64,000 bases of DNA from DAHUYF01 sp963838385 (GTDB taxonomy: Bacteria > Pseudomonadota > Alphaproteobacteria > ATCC43930 > CGMCC-115725): positions 1,674,001 through 1,738,000 of the forward strand of contig CAWIRE010000001.1 of the NCBI GenBank assembly GCA_963838385.1, in the 5' to 3' direction. A model generated the notes under the pieces. The model did no database searches, had not been told where the DNA came from, and was given only the letters and a program-made list of their open reading frames with translations. Shown piece after piece: positions 20,449 through 26,820 of this stretch. Both the position numbers and the translations under genes were made by a program. The first letter of the stretch is position 1. Each line of letters opens with the position of its first letter.

Positions 20449-21321
20449 ATGGGCAACCCCGACACCCCAATCTTTCCCGACATCAACCCGGCTTCCGTTA
20501 GGCGAAGTGCCTTTCACGTGATCGAAAACCAAGACATCGCGACAGAAGAAGATTGCAACCAACTTCTTTGGTTCATGTACCAGTTTGAAGATCGCGAGTT
20601 CTATTTTTTCCACAAAAAGGGAGAGCCACTTAACGCGTTGATTTTGGGAGCGGAGCGAGCAGGCATCGTTCGGATCATCGAGAGCGAGTACGATTTCTAT
20701 CCCCACCCGAATTTTTCGCGTGATTTTGTTAGGTTGCGCGCCGGCAGTGCGAACTTTGATTGGGAGAAGGACCTACTCGCAAATGGGCGAATGTACATTC
20801 GCACGCGCATCGCACTAACCGACCGGGCCAAGCGTGAAATGACGATATTGGCTGTTCGCGACACACATGACCCGTCCTCACGATCACGATTGACGAAGGA
20901 CGAGCCGGCATCGAATATGGTCAAAATCGCTGAGCTTATCGGGGCTGCTCAGGTGATTGCCGCTTTTGATCCGTACCTTGATAATCGCGGGCTCATGACC
21001 TTGCGCGACATCCTTTCGCTGGGTACAGGGGGCATCTCGCCCGACGCTCGTTTGCTCGCTTCCGAGACGCTCGTGCCCCACCGACTGACTAAAACTTTTC
21101 TAGAAGCTTGGTCCGTGGAATTGCGGATTTCGGCTCAAATGAGGCTGTTAGCCGATAGGGAGCATCGTCGTTTTCTTCTTCTCGCAGACGGACGTGCATT
21201 GATCTTGGGGCCGTCGCTAAACGACGTGTCAAAGAATGAGGCAGCTCACATAGAGACCAACGGCCAAGAGGATCGCGCGTTCTTCGAGGAGCAGTGGATG
21301 AAGGCAACTCCCCTCGCATAG
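20449..21321 (+). CDS. Unrecognised cargo protein, possible phospholipase D-like C-terminal segment
   Basis: The 290-residue product lies 4 bp after the integrase stop and is probably co-transcribed. Residues 165-215 (SNMVKIAELIGAAQVIAAFDPYLDNRGLMTLRDIL) and the C-terminal stretch REHRRFLLLADGRALILGPSLND resemble the second half of phospholipase D-fold proteins, where a histidine followed by basic and acidic residues forms half of an HKD site. The spacing (H-x-R-x5-D) is not canonical, so the assignment is tentative. No signal peptide or membrane segment is seen. Codon use is less GC-biased than in flanking host genes. Confidence 0.55.
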   Translation: MGNPDTPIFPDINPASVRRSAFHVIENQDIATEEDCNQLLWFMYQFEDREFYFFHKKGEPLNALILGAERAGIVRIIESEYDFYPHPNFSRDFVRLRAGSANFDWEKDLLANGRMYIRTRIALTDRAKREMTILAVRDTHDPSSRSRLTKDEPASNMVKIAELIGAAQVIAAFDPYLDNRGLMTLRDILSLGTGGISPDARLLASETLVPHRLTKTFLEAWSVELRISAQMRLLADREHRRFLLLADGRALILGPSLNDVSKNEAAHIETNGQEDRAFFEEQWMKATPLA

Positions 21322-21397
21322 TGACAGCGGACATTCTGCGATCAAGGGCTTGACACTGTCGCCGAAGACATTGGCTGTCGAGAGGAGGCCAGTAGCG

Positions 21398-21853
21398 ATG
21401 GATCAGGACGAGAGAACAACGGCCACTGGTCTGTGGATGTTCGCCGAGACTTACCTACAGGCTGGCAAGCATCTCGCCGAGACGGGTGCGGATCATCTGC
21501 GCTTCGACGCACCAATCTATTTCCTGTACTCGCACGCCATAGAACTGACGTTGAAGGCGTACCTGCGATCAAAGGGCGCCACGGTGAGTAAGCTTAGACG
21601 CATGGGCCACGCGCTGCCTGCGCTGCTCGAACGCGCTGGCGCTCAGGGGCTCGACCAGGGAAGACTAGGGGAGAATATCGCGAGCTTGATCGCACTCCTT
21701 GATGTCTACAACCAAGATCACGAGTTCAGGTACATTAGGACTGGCGCCAAGAGGCTGCCCGAGATCAAAGCGCTGCATGATGTCGCGGCTCGGCTGCTGT
21801 CGGCCACGTATACCGCCTGCGTTCCGCCATCCTCCGGCGCGCATGCTCCCTAA
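21398..21853 (+). CDS. HEPN-like domain protein
   Basis: The 151-residue protein begins MDQDERTTATGLWMFAETYLQAG and is all-helical by eye. The stretches FLYSHAIELTLKAYLRSKG, GHALPALLERAGAQG and EFRYIRTGAKRLPEIKALHDVAARLL match the pattern of HEPN proteins, in which a helix carrying a conserved polar motif precedes a GH-L helix. HEPN proteins are often RNases or their inactive partners in toxin-antitoxin and defence loci. The classical R-x4-6-H active site is not evident. AGGAGG lies 9 bp before the ATG. The 3' end overlaps the convergent 104-aa gene by 4 bp. Confidence 0.6.
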   Translation: MDQDERTTATGLWMFAETYLQAGKHLAETGADHLRFDAPIYFLYSHAIELTLKAYLRSKGATVSKLRRMGHALPALLERAGAQGLDQGRLGENIASLIALLDVYNQDHEFRYIRTGAKRLPEIKALHDVAARLLSATYTACVPPSSGAHAP

Positions 21854-22164
21854 GTGTTACCTCCACCAGGCTGCTTTTCGGTGATGTAGTTATTGATGAT
21901 CGTCACCACCTGATCAGCGTTGGCGACCACGTGGTTATTGATACTCGCCTGCTTGGGCTTCTCTTTCCTCCAGCGTGCCGCTACCCACTGGGCTGCCAAA
22001 GTGAGCGCCGTTGGCCCCAGCGCCCTGATCACGATCTCGCAGATGTGTTCTGCGGTGTCATAGGCCATTGTTGGGTCATAGTCCGCGCGAACGCCGTCAA
22101 TACCGGCAGAATTCAATGCCTCCACAAACGTCTGATCGGTCGTCAGAAGCCGTATTTCTAACAT
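21850..22164 (-). CDS. Unrecognised 104-residue cargo protein
   Basis: I do not recognise this protein. Residues 1-40 look like a small alpha/beta segment (MLEIRLLTTDQTFVEALNSAG). Residues 46-66 (VIRALGPTALTLAAQWVAARW) are hydrophobic enough for one membrane or amphipathic helix. The tail has two similar asparagine-rich pieces (INNHVV and IINNYI). It is the last gene of a minus-strand operon, 12 bp after the 177-aa gene. Its position and size would suit a small effector or anchor, but nothing proves this. Confidence 0.6.
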   Translation of the reverse strand: MLEIRLLTTDQTFVEALNSAGIDGVRADYDPTMAYDTAEHICEIVIRALGPTALTLAAQWVAARWRKEKPKQASINNHVVANADQVVTIINNYITEKQPGGGNT

Positions 22165-22176
22165 TGTCGAACTCCC

Positions 22177-22710
22177 TCAAATTTCGGCGGTATCGGTGCT
22201 CGGTGTGTCGCGAGGCAGCGCGTCGTGAGGCTCGGGCGCGCTTCTGTCACTTGGGTACGCAGCGCTGGCCAAACCCAATGTAGCGCTCCACTTCTCAGTT
22301 ACGTATTCAACGAGTTGACACAGGAGCCACGCGTTTTCTTCGTCAATGAAGACATATTTTTGCGCGGAAATGGGAAAGCCGCAGCGCATAACGCCGCAGG
22401 CTCCTGGCACTTCATGATGCAGGTCGGAGAATTTCTTTCCGCTCCGGGTGTGCACATGTTTGGTCGCGTTGGCAACGTCCATAATCTGCCCGAACGCCCA
22501 ATCGTCCATCCGCAAGGCATGTTTGAACGCATCCACATCCGCGCAGCCCCGAACTTTGTCTAAGTCCGACCTGTTGTGCTGGTAATAGTGTTCATTCATC
22601 GCCTGAAGCACCAAACAAGCTAGCACGCCGAGCCTAATGTCACCCGGCCTCTTTACGAAATCTTCGATCGTCGGTTGAACGATTTCGCGGAAAAATTCTA
22701 TGTCACTCAT
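22177..22710 (-). CDS. Unrecognised 177-residue cargo protein
   Basis: No family is recognised with confidence. The first 100 residues are helical (FFREIVQPTIEDFVKRPGD, VLACLVLQAMNEHYYQHN, MDDWAFGQIMDVANATKHVHT), and the DVANATKH segment recalls HEPN/abortive-infection-like helical proteins. The C-terminal 25 residues are Pro/Ser/Asp-rich and probably disordered. Its start overlaps the end of the 202-aa gene by 8 bp, so the two are translationally coupled. The middle gene of a three-gene operon in the integrative element. Confidence 0.62.
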   Translation of the reverse strand: MSDIEFFREIVQPTIEDFVKRPGDIRLGVLACLVLQAMNEHYYQHNRSDLDKVRGCADVDAFKHALRMDDWAFGQIMDVANATKHVHTRSGKKFSDLHHEVPGACGVMRCGFPISAQKYVFIDEENAWLLCQLVEYVTEKWSATLGLASAAYPSDRSAPEPHDALPRDTPSTDTAEI

Positions 22711-23311
22711 AGCCGCTCTCCTTCAGCGCTGGCGGCACAGGGTGCGGTCGGACATGGGCGTGATAGCGTCTCGCGTCCGGCCCCCAATCGAAATAGACGC
22801 CGTGGTGAGGTTTTTGCAACGCGCTAGCATGGTCGGCGCTCAGTTCGAGTTCAACGGTGTACAAAAGCGATGACGCACGGCCTCCAACTAGCGTCGCGAA
22901 AACATCAAGCTTGTAGGCGCCTGGAAGAAATTGAAACGGTGTTCCGTCGCTTGGAAGTATAAAATGGTGATCCGCCGCGATGCCGTTGTCGGGAACAGCT
23001 AAGCCACTGCCCCGGTGGAGATCGCCCGTGTCTCCGTATACCCATATGTTGAAATTTTGGCTCGTCTCGCTGCGTTGAAGACGGAGAAACATACTTTCGA
23101 CAATGCATCCACGTTTCCCGGTCGCGTAGAGCAACGTGCGAAGAAAAACTTTGAGCGGCGGACGTTCGCGGAAACCACCATCTGGCCCGAAGTAGATAAC
23201 GGTCGGTTGCGTCATCTTTACCGTGCCGCGCCGCAACAGCGCAAGCCAGGCGGTTATCCCCGACGCTGCGAGGGCCGCAATCGATACAACGAGGCTAAGA
23301 GTTGCGATCAC
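22703..23311 (-). CDS. Membrane-anchored cargo protein of unknown function
   Basis: The 202-residue product has one N-terminal transmembrane helix (residues 2-26, IATLSLVVSIAALAASGITAWLALL) followed by RRG. The remaining 170 residues would then be cytoplasmic or periplasmic, depending on topology. That part is rich in beta-strand-like segments (TVIYFGPDGGF, FQFLPGAYKLDVFATLVGG, LLYTVELELS). No family is recognised. It is the first gene of the minus operon 22703/22177/21850, divergent from the P-loop gene across a 201-bp gap that must contain both promoters. Confidence 0.62.
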   Translation of the reverse strand: MIATLSLVVSIAALAASGITAWLALLRRGTVKMTQPTVIYFGPDGGFRERPPLKVFLRTLLYATGKRGCIVESMFLRLQRSETSQNFNIWVYGDTGDLHRGSGLAVPDNGIAADHHFILPSDGTPFQFLPGAYKLDVFATLVGGRASSLLYTVELELSADHASALQKPHHGVYFDWGPDARRYHAHVRPHPVPPALKESGYE

Positions 23312-23512
23312 CGTGCTGTCCTCCGTGGCCGTCGCGATCTCTTATCAGTCTCTCAGCACCATCCGGCGGCCCACCGGGGCGGTATGGGATCGTCTTGCGC
23401 GACGTGCTTGCTTGGCCCGCCAATGGTCCATATCATTTTACTCGTCGGACGACTGGCCGGCCAAGTAACTAGTCGGCGTTATCCGCTCGGTCTGACTGAG
23501 GAGGGTAATTGC

Positions 23513-24058
23513 ATGCCGGGCTTTCATTTTGAGCGCGCCCTGTTCGTCGTCGGCGAACAGGACAGCGGCAAGAGCACGCAACTTCGGAGCATGTTTCGCG
23601 ACGTGCGGCTTGGTCGCAACGGAAGCATTCCAGACGCGTCGAACCTGCCAGAGATTTATCGCCTCTCAAACGAGCGCAGCCTTTACCTACGGATATCGTC
23701 CCCTCATGAAAAAGGCGAGACGCCTTCTGAGTTCTTGGAGAAGACCGAGGAAAAGATGAGGGGGAGAACCCCTCATGAGGGCGTGCGTTGGAACTTTGCC
23801 TGTGCGCTTCAGCCCTTCGCAGACAACCAGATGCCGGATGTTGTCGGCACTTGCGAGCGCTTCGTTAGGCGCTTCGATCCGGAGCGCACGCGCGTTGTGT
23901 TTCTCAGCCCTGACCGCCATAGCGAATACTTGCAAAAGGCACACGCGCCGCTTGTCCCTGGGCTACAGGCAATTCCGTCTGTGGAGATTTGCTGGGTCGA
24001 CGCGCGTGACCGCACAGCAAACGGCCTGCTGCTCGCCGACTTTTTTGATCTAACTTAG
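23513..24058 (+). CDS. P-loop NTPase-like cargo protein
   Basis: The 181-residue protein has a Walker A motif GEQDSGKST at about residues 14-22, directly after the strand RALFVVG, so it is a P-loop nucleotide-binding protein. A Walker B candidate is RTRVVFLSPD near residue 125. A short second strand, VEICWVDARDRTANGLLLADFF, ends the protein. It is smaller than most AAA or KAP NTPases, closer to kinase- or terminase-like minimal P-loops, and no family is recognised. GGAGGG lies 7 bp before the ATG. It is divergent from the membrane-anchored gene and may be part of the same functional unit. Confidence 0.65.
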   Translation: MPGFHFERALFVVGEQDSGKSTQLRSMFRDVRLGRNGSIPDASNLPEIYRLSNERSLYLRISSPHEKGETPSEFLEKTEEKMRGRTPHEGVRWNFACALQPFADNQMPDVVGTCERFVRRFDPERTRVVFLSPDRHSEYLQKAHAPLVPGLQAIPSVEICWVDARDRTANGLLLADFFDLT

Positions 24059-24154
24059 TGAAGCTGCCTGCGCAGCGGCCTTGCTAGCGGGTTGTGGCGG
24101 GGCGCCTGCCTACGACAATAGGTGCTCTCGCCCGCGCGGCTGGCCGATTTCTCG

Positions 24155-24988
24155 TTATCTCCGTTGCTTTAGGCCCTCGCGCAGGATCATGCGCTCGCCG
24201 TGCTTGAACAAAGCGACGACCACCCGTGCATTATCGAGCACGCCGCGGGCGACAAGATCGTCTCTGATCCGCGCCGGCACGTAGGCCAATGCCACGGCGG
24301 CGACGCGGGTAAGCTCGTTACGATCGACGCCGCAGACCCTACAGGCCACGGCTGCTTGATCCTGGCGCCACTGCGCACGGGCGCCGTCGCTCATCTCCGG
24401 CACGTTCAACGCGTTGGCGTCGAGGATATCGCTCACGAGCGCGCGGGCCATCTGCTGCGGATAGCCCATCGCGCCGAGCATCGCCCGCATATCGTTGTCC
24501 ACTTCACGCAGAGCGCCGACATCGCCCGCCATCTCGCCGAGATCGCGCGCATAGACGCCGTTCAGGTCGTAATCCCCCGGCGCAGCGCCGCCAAAGCTGT
24601 TGTCAAAGTCGTTCTCCAGTTCCGTGGCGCTGGCGTCGGCGCCCTGGATGTCTTCCAACGACCAGCCGTCCACTTTCGCTGCTTCGATAAACTGCTGCGG
24701 GTCAAGGCCCTGAGCCTTCCAATGTTCGAATGCGCGCGTGATCTCCTGTTGATTGAGCGACGGAACCTTCGTCGGCGAGAGGCTTCCGACATGCGCGTGA
24801 GGGTCCGCGCCCCGCGGATCGTTGCCGCCCGATTGCTGGGGCTGCTGTCCCGCGGCCGGCTGTTGGCCGAACCCATGCTTGGCGAGCGCGGCCGCGATTT
24901 GTTCGGCAGGGATGCCGCGAGCCTCGCATTGTGCGCGGAAGCTGTCGGCAGCCGACTGAGTGACCAGCGTGTCTTGGAACGAAGTCAT
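24155..24988 (-). CDS. Phage-like hypothetical protein with helical ends and a Q/P/G-rich linker
   Basis: The 277-residue product has a short helical N-terminus (MTSFQDTLVTQSAADSFRAQCEARG), a low-complexity linker at about 42-66 (repeated Gln, Pro, Gly), and a helical remainder that ends ALFKHGERMILREGLKQRR. No family is recognised. The composition and the coupled small upstream gene are reminiscent of phage or satellite proteins. The start overlaps the stop of the 54-aa gene as ATGA. GC content is nearer to the host than in the preceding cargo genes. Confidence 0.6.
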   Translation of the reverse strand: MTSFQDTLVTQSAADSFRAQCEARGIPAEQIAAALAKHGFGQQPAAGQQPQQSGGNDPRGADPHAHVGSLSPTKVPSLNQQEITRAFEHWKAQGLDPQQFIEAAKVDGWSLEDIQGADASATELENDFDNSFGGAAPGDYDLNGVYARDLGEMAGDVGALREVDNDMRAMLGAMGYPQQMARALVSDILDANALNVPEMSDGARAQWRQDQAAVACRVCGVDRNELTRVAAVALAYVPARIRDDLVARGVLDNARVVVALFKHGERMILREGLKQRR

Positions 24989-25149
24989 GGGAACCTCCTA
25001 TGCAACAGGGCACGGACGCGCACGCTGCGCGCAGCAACCTCTAGGACGGCCGCAAGCTGACGGATGGTGAGCGGCGCGTCGGCGCCCAGCAGCGTCGCGG
25101 CGGCAAGCTCGCGGAGCCGGTCAAGGTCAAGATTACTGAGCGGCGACAT
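24985..25149 (-). CDS. Small helix-turn-helix-like cargo protein
   Basis: A 54-residue protein starting MSPLSNLDLDRLRELAAAT. The segment LTIRQLAAVLEVAARSVRVRALLHRR could form a helix-turn-helix (a tri-helical unit), so a role as a small DNA-binding or excisionase-like protein is possible but unproven. It overlaps its neighbours on both sides (17 bp with the 131-aa gene, ATGA with the 277-aa gene), which supports its being a real coupled gene. GTG or ATG starts further upstream lie inside the preceding gene. Confidence 0.5.
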   Translation of the reverse strand: MSPLSNLDLDRLRELAAATLLGADAPLTIRQLAAVLEVAARSVRVRALLHRRFP

Positions 25150-25528
25150 TGGGCGCCTCCGCTGCGTCAAAGATGATCGTGCGGCCGTGCTCGGTGCCCT
25201 GGAGTAGGAGCGCGAGATCAACGGCCGGGCGCTGGCACGTCAGGCGTATGTTCAGATCGCTTTGGCGCACCTTGTCGTGATATGTCGCGACATGCCACAC
25301 GTGATCGGCCGGGAGCGTCTTCACGTCGGGTTGCTCTCGCGTGTGCGCGACGGTGAGCACCGCGCAGTCCAGGATCGGCGCGAGATCGTTCGCGACGGTC
25401 AACCACGGCTCGTAAACGTCGAGCGGCGCCATGCGAAGGCTCAGATCGCGCAGGATCACGCGCGGCAACGGTGCGCTGCTAGGAAGGTTCTTGGCGATGT
25501 AGTCGGCCAGCTTCTTTGCGTCGTGCAT
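25133..25528 (-). CDS. Unrecognised 131-residue cargo protein
   Basis: No family is recognised. The sequence is a mixed alpha/beta protein (KKLADYIAKNLP, PRVILRDLSLRMAPLDVYEPWLTVANDLAPILDCAVLTVAHTRE) with several beta-like stretches towards the end (RTIIFDAAEA). It is the first gene of the three-gene minus-strand operon 25133/24985/24155 and is divergent from the truncated ATPase-like ORF at 25613. It has no signal peptide or membrane segment. Confidence 0.5.
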   Translation of the reverse strand: MHDAKKLADYIAKNLPSSAPLPRVILRDLSLRMAPLDVYEPWLTVANDLAPILDCAVLTVAHTREQPDVKTLPADHVWHVATYHDKVRQSDLNIRLTCQRPAVDLALLLQGTEHGRTIIFDAAEAPNVAAQ

Positions 25529-25612
25529 GGCAGCGCGCGCTTCAAGGCCGACGATGCCGAGTCGCTGGCCGAACGGAACCTTGCGCCACTGTCAAGATGA
25601 AGTGAGGACGCC

Positions 25613-25801
25613 ATGGCCTCGATCACATCCGCGCGCGGTTCGATCCTACTGTACGGCAGATCGGGCAGCTTTCAGTCGCTTGTCGCCTTCGATCTTGCGT
25701 GCCACGTCGCACTCGGCGGTCAGGTCGTGGTGCTGTGTGATGACGGGCGCGAGGCATCACAGATCGCCGAGCGAGCGACGGCGTGGCGTTATGCGGCGTG
25801 A
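25613..25801 (+). pseudogene. Truncated RecA/RepA-like (AAA_25-type) ATPase N-terminus
   Basis: The 62-residue frame reads SILLYGRSGSFQSLVAFDLACHVALGG and then VVVLCDDGREASQIAERATAW. This is the beginning of the RepA/AAA_25 ATPase fold found in phage and plasmid replication proteins, where the P-loop is normally GxxGSFKS. Here the Walker lysine is replaced by glutamine, and the frame stops after about one third of the domain. It is either a remnant or a small regulatory derivative. GAGG precedes the ATG. No continuing frame with the missing domain was found downstream. Confidence 0.5.
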
Positions 25802-25852
25802 TGAGCCAGCCGGCACGACGGTATTGGCGCGCCAGCGCGTGAAGGTCCTTGC

Positions 25853-26026
25853 TCACGACACGCGCTCTTGCCGGCGCGGATCGTCGGCAAAGCGGCATAT
25901 GTCGCCTGTGCGCTGTTCGCACAGACCGGCGACGATGCGCTCCAACTCGCGCAAGCGGTTCCTCAGTTTCGATTGGGTTTTGTCCAGGCGCACGACGCGC
26001 CCGAAAAGCTGATCTGTCGCAGACAT
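25853..26026 (-). CDS. Small coiled-coil protein near the right end
   Basis: A 57-residue protein starting MSATDQLFGRVVRLDKTQSKL. Residues 8-36 show heptad-like spacing (LFGRVVRLDKTQSKLRNRLRELERIV) typical of a short coiled coil, and two cysteines follow. No family is recognised. Start and coding status are uncertain. Confidence 0.35.
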   Translation of the reverse strand: MSATDQLFGRVVRLDKTQSKLRNRLRELERIVAGLCEQRTGDICRFADDPRRQERVS

Positions 26027-26422
26027 GGGCGAACTCCCGTTGATCGGGTGGTTCGCTTCTCTCTGCTGCGCGCGGCGCCTGCCTGATACCTGTTGCTGTC
26101 GTCCGAGGGAAGCGATGAGGACAACAGCACCTTGCGTCACCAGCTACGCTTAGCGGAATAGAGCCGGACCACATTGTGGCTGGGCTCGGGCCGATCTGTC
26201 CGACCTGTCATAGTCCTGCGGCTCGCTGGCGATCCCCGCAGAACCCGCGCCGGATTTCTCCCGGACGAAGGAAATCAGAATAGCAAAGCGAACCGCTACG
26301 CGCAATAAAATTGCGCGCGGACCCGAGCCGGTTGCCACGCATTTTGTGTGGAGAACCTGTGTGGATTTGCTCCACACATAGGCAAATTATCCAACAAAAT
26401 CAAAATCAGAGCTATGACGAGT
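26027..26422. other. Non-coding right end of the integrative element
   Basis: No gene is recognised in this 396-bp stretch. It holds a GCGCAATAAAATTGCGC palindrome near 26308 and the TGTGTGGA motif cluster at 26345-26378, and ends at the right attachment site. This is the expected location for recombination accessory sites. Confidence 0.5.
26345..26378. repeat. TGTGTGGA motif cluster inside the right end (putative integrase arm sites)
   Basis: Two direct copies of TGTGTGGA (26345-26352 and 26358-26365) with the same GAACC spacer as at the left end are followed by an inverted copy TCCACACA (26371-26378). The second and third copies form a perfect 8-bp-arm hairpin. The cluster ends 44 bp before the right attachment site. 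Confidence 0.6.
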
Positions 26423-26439
26423 TGGTGTCCCCGGGGTGA
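26423..26439. other. Right attachment site, embedded in the tRNA-Arg 3' end
   Basis: TGGTGTCCCCGGGGTGA matches the left site exactly. It covers the encoded CCA end, the acceptor 3' strand and the start of the T-stem of the tRNA gene. Confidence 0.88.
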
Positions 26440-26499
26440 CTCGAACACCCGACCCACAGTTTAGGAAACTGTTGCTCTATCCGGCTGAGCTACGGGGAC
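26423..26499 (-). tRNA. tRNA-Arg (anticodon CCT)
   Basis: A complete 77-nt cloverleaf reads on the minus strand. The acceptor stem is GTCCCCG/CGGGGAC, the D-stem GCTC/GAGC, and the anticodon stem ACAGT/ACTGT around the loop TTCCTAA with anticodon CCT. The T-stem is GGGTG/CACCC with loop TTCGAGT, and CCA is encoded. It serves as the integration target of the adjacent 7.36-kb element, which lies on its 3' side. Confidence 0.95.
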
Positions 26500-26820
26500 G
26501 TGGGTACGGTTATAGCAAGGGCGGCCGACGCCGGGAAAGCGGGGCCCAGTCGCCGCTGTGACGGATCCGGTTTGCCGCGCCTGGATGCCCGCTTTCCAGC
26601 GTGTGGGTTAATCGCGAAGGCGCTGCAATTCTAACCTGCGTCCTTCGACTGCTCGCTTCGCTCGCGCTCAGGATGAGGTGGATTTTTGATGGCACAAGGA
26701 AAAAGTGCGCATCCTAAGCGGCGCGCGCAACGCGCCTGTCGAAGGACGCATGGGCATTGATCCGGCGTCCGTCGGGCAAGGCGAATTCTCGAGAGCGCGA
26801 TTCGGTGCCGTCGGAACGCG
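26500..26820. other. Intergenic stretch with a palindromic element
   Basis: No gene is visible in this 321-bp gap between the tRNA and the porin. The main feature is the 114-bp element bounded by 13-bp inverted repeats at 26637-26750. Confidence 0.5.
26637..26750. repeat. 114-bp element with 13-bp terminal inverted repeats
   Basis: TGCGTCCTTCGAC (26637-26649) is mirrored by GTCGAAGGACGCA (26738-26750). The left end continues into CTCGCTTCGCTCGCGCTCAG and then GATGAGG, a sequence type widely dispersed between alphaproteobacterial genes. It is an intergenic palindromic repeat; no coding potential is seen. Confidence 0.55.

Larger units (their letters stand above)
19081..26439. mobile_element. 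7.36-kb integrative element inserted in the 3' end of tRNA-Arg(CCT)
   Basis: The element is bounded by two identical 17-bp copies of TGGTGTCCCCGGGGTGA. The right copy is the CCA end and T-stem of tRNA-Arg, so insertion restored an intact tRNA. The first gene inside is a tyrosine recombinase transcribed inwards, the standard layout for tRNA-targeted islands. Cargo: a possible PLD-like protein, a HEPN-like protein, a three-gene minus operon with a membrane-anchored protein, a P-loop protein, a three-gene minus operon of phage-like proteins, a truncated RecA-like ATPase and a small coiled-coil protein. Base composition drops noticeably relative to the flanks, most clearly from 20449 to 24058. 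There are no structural phage genes, transposases, or conjugation genes. Confidence 0.9.
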
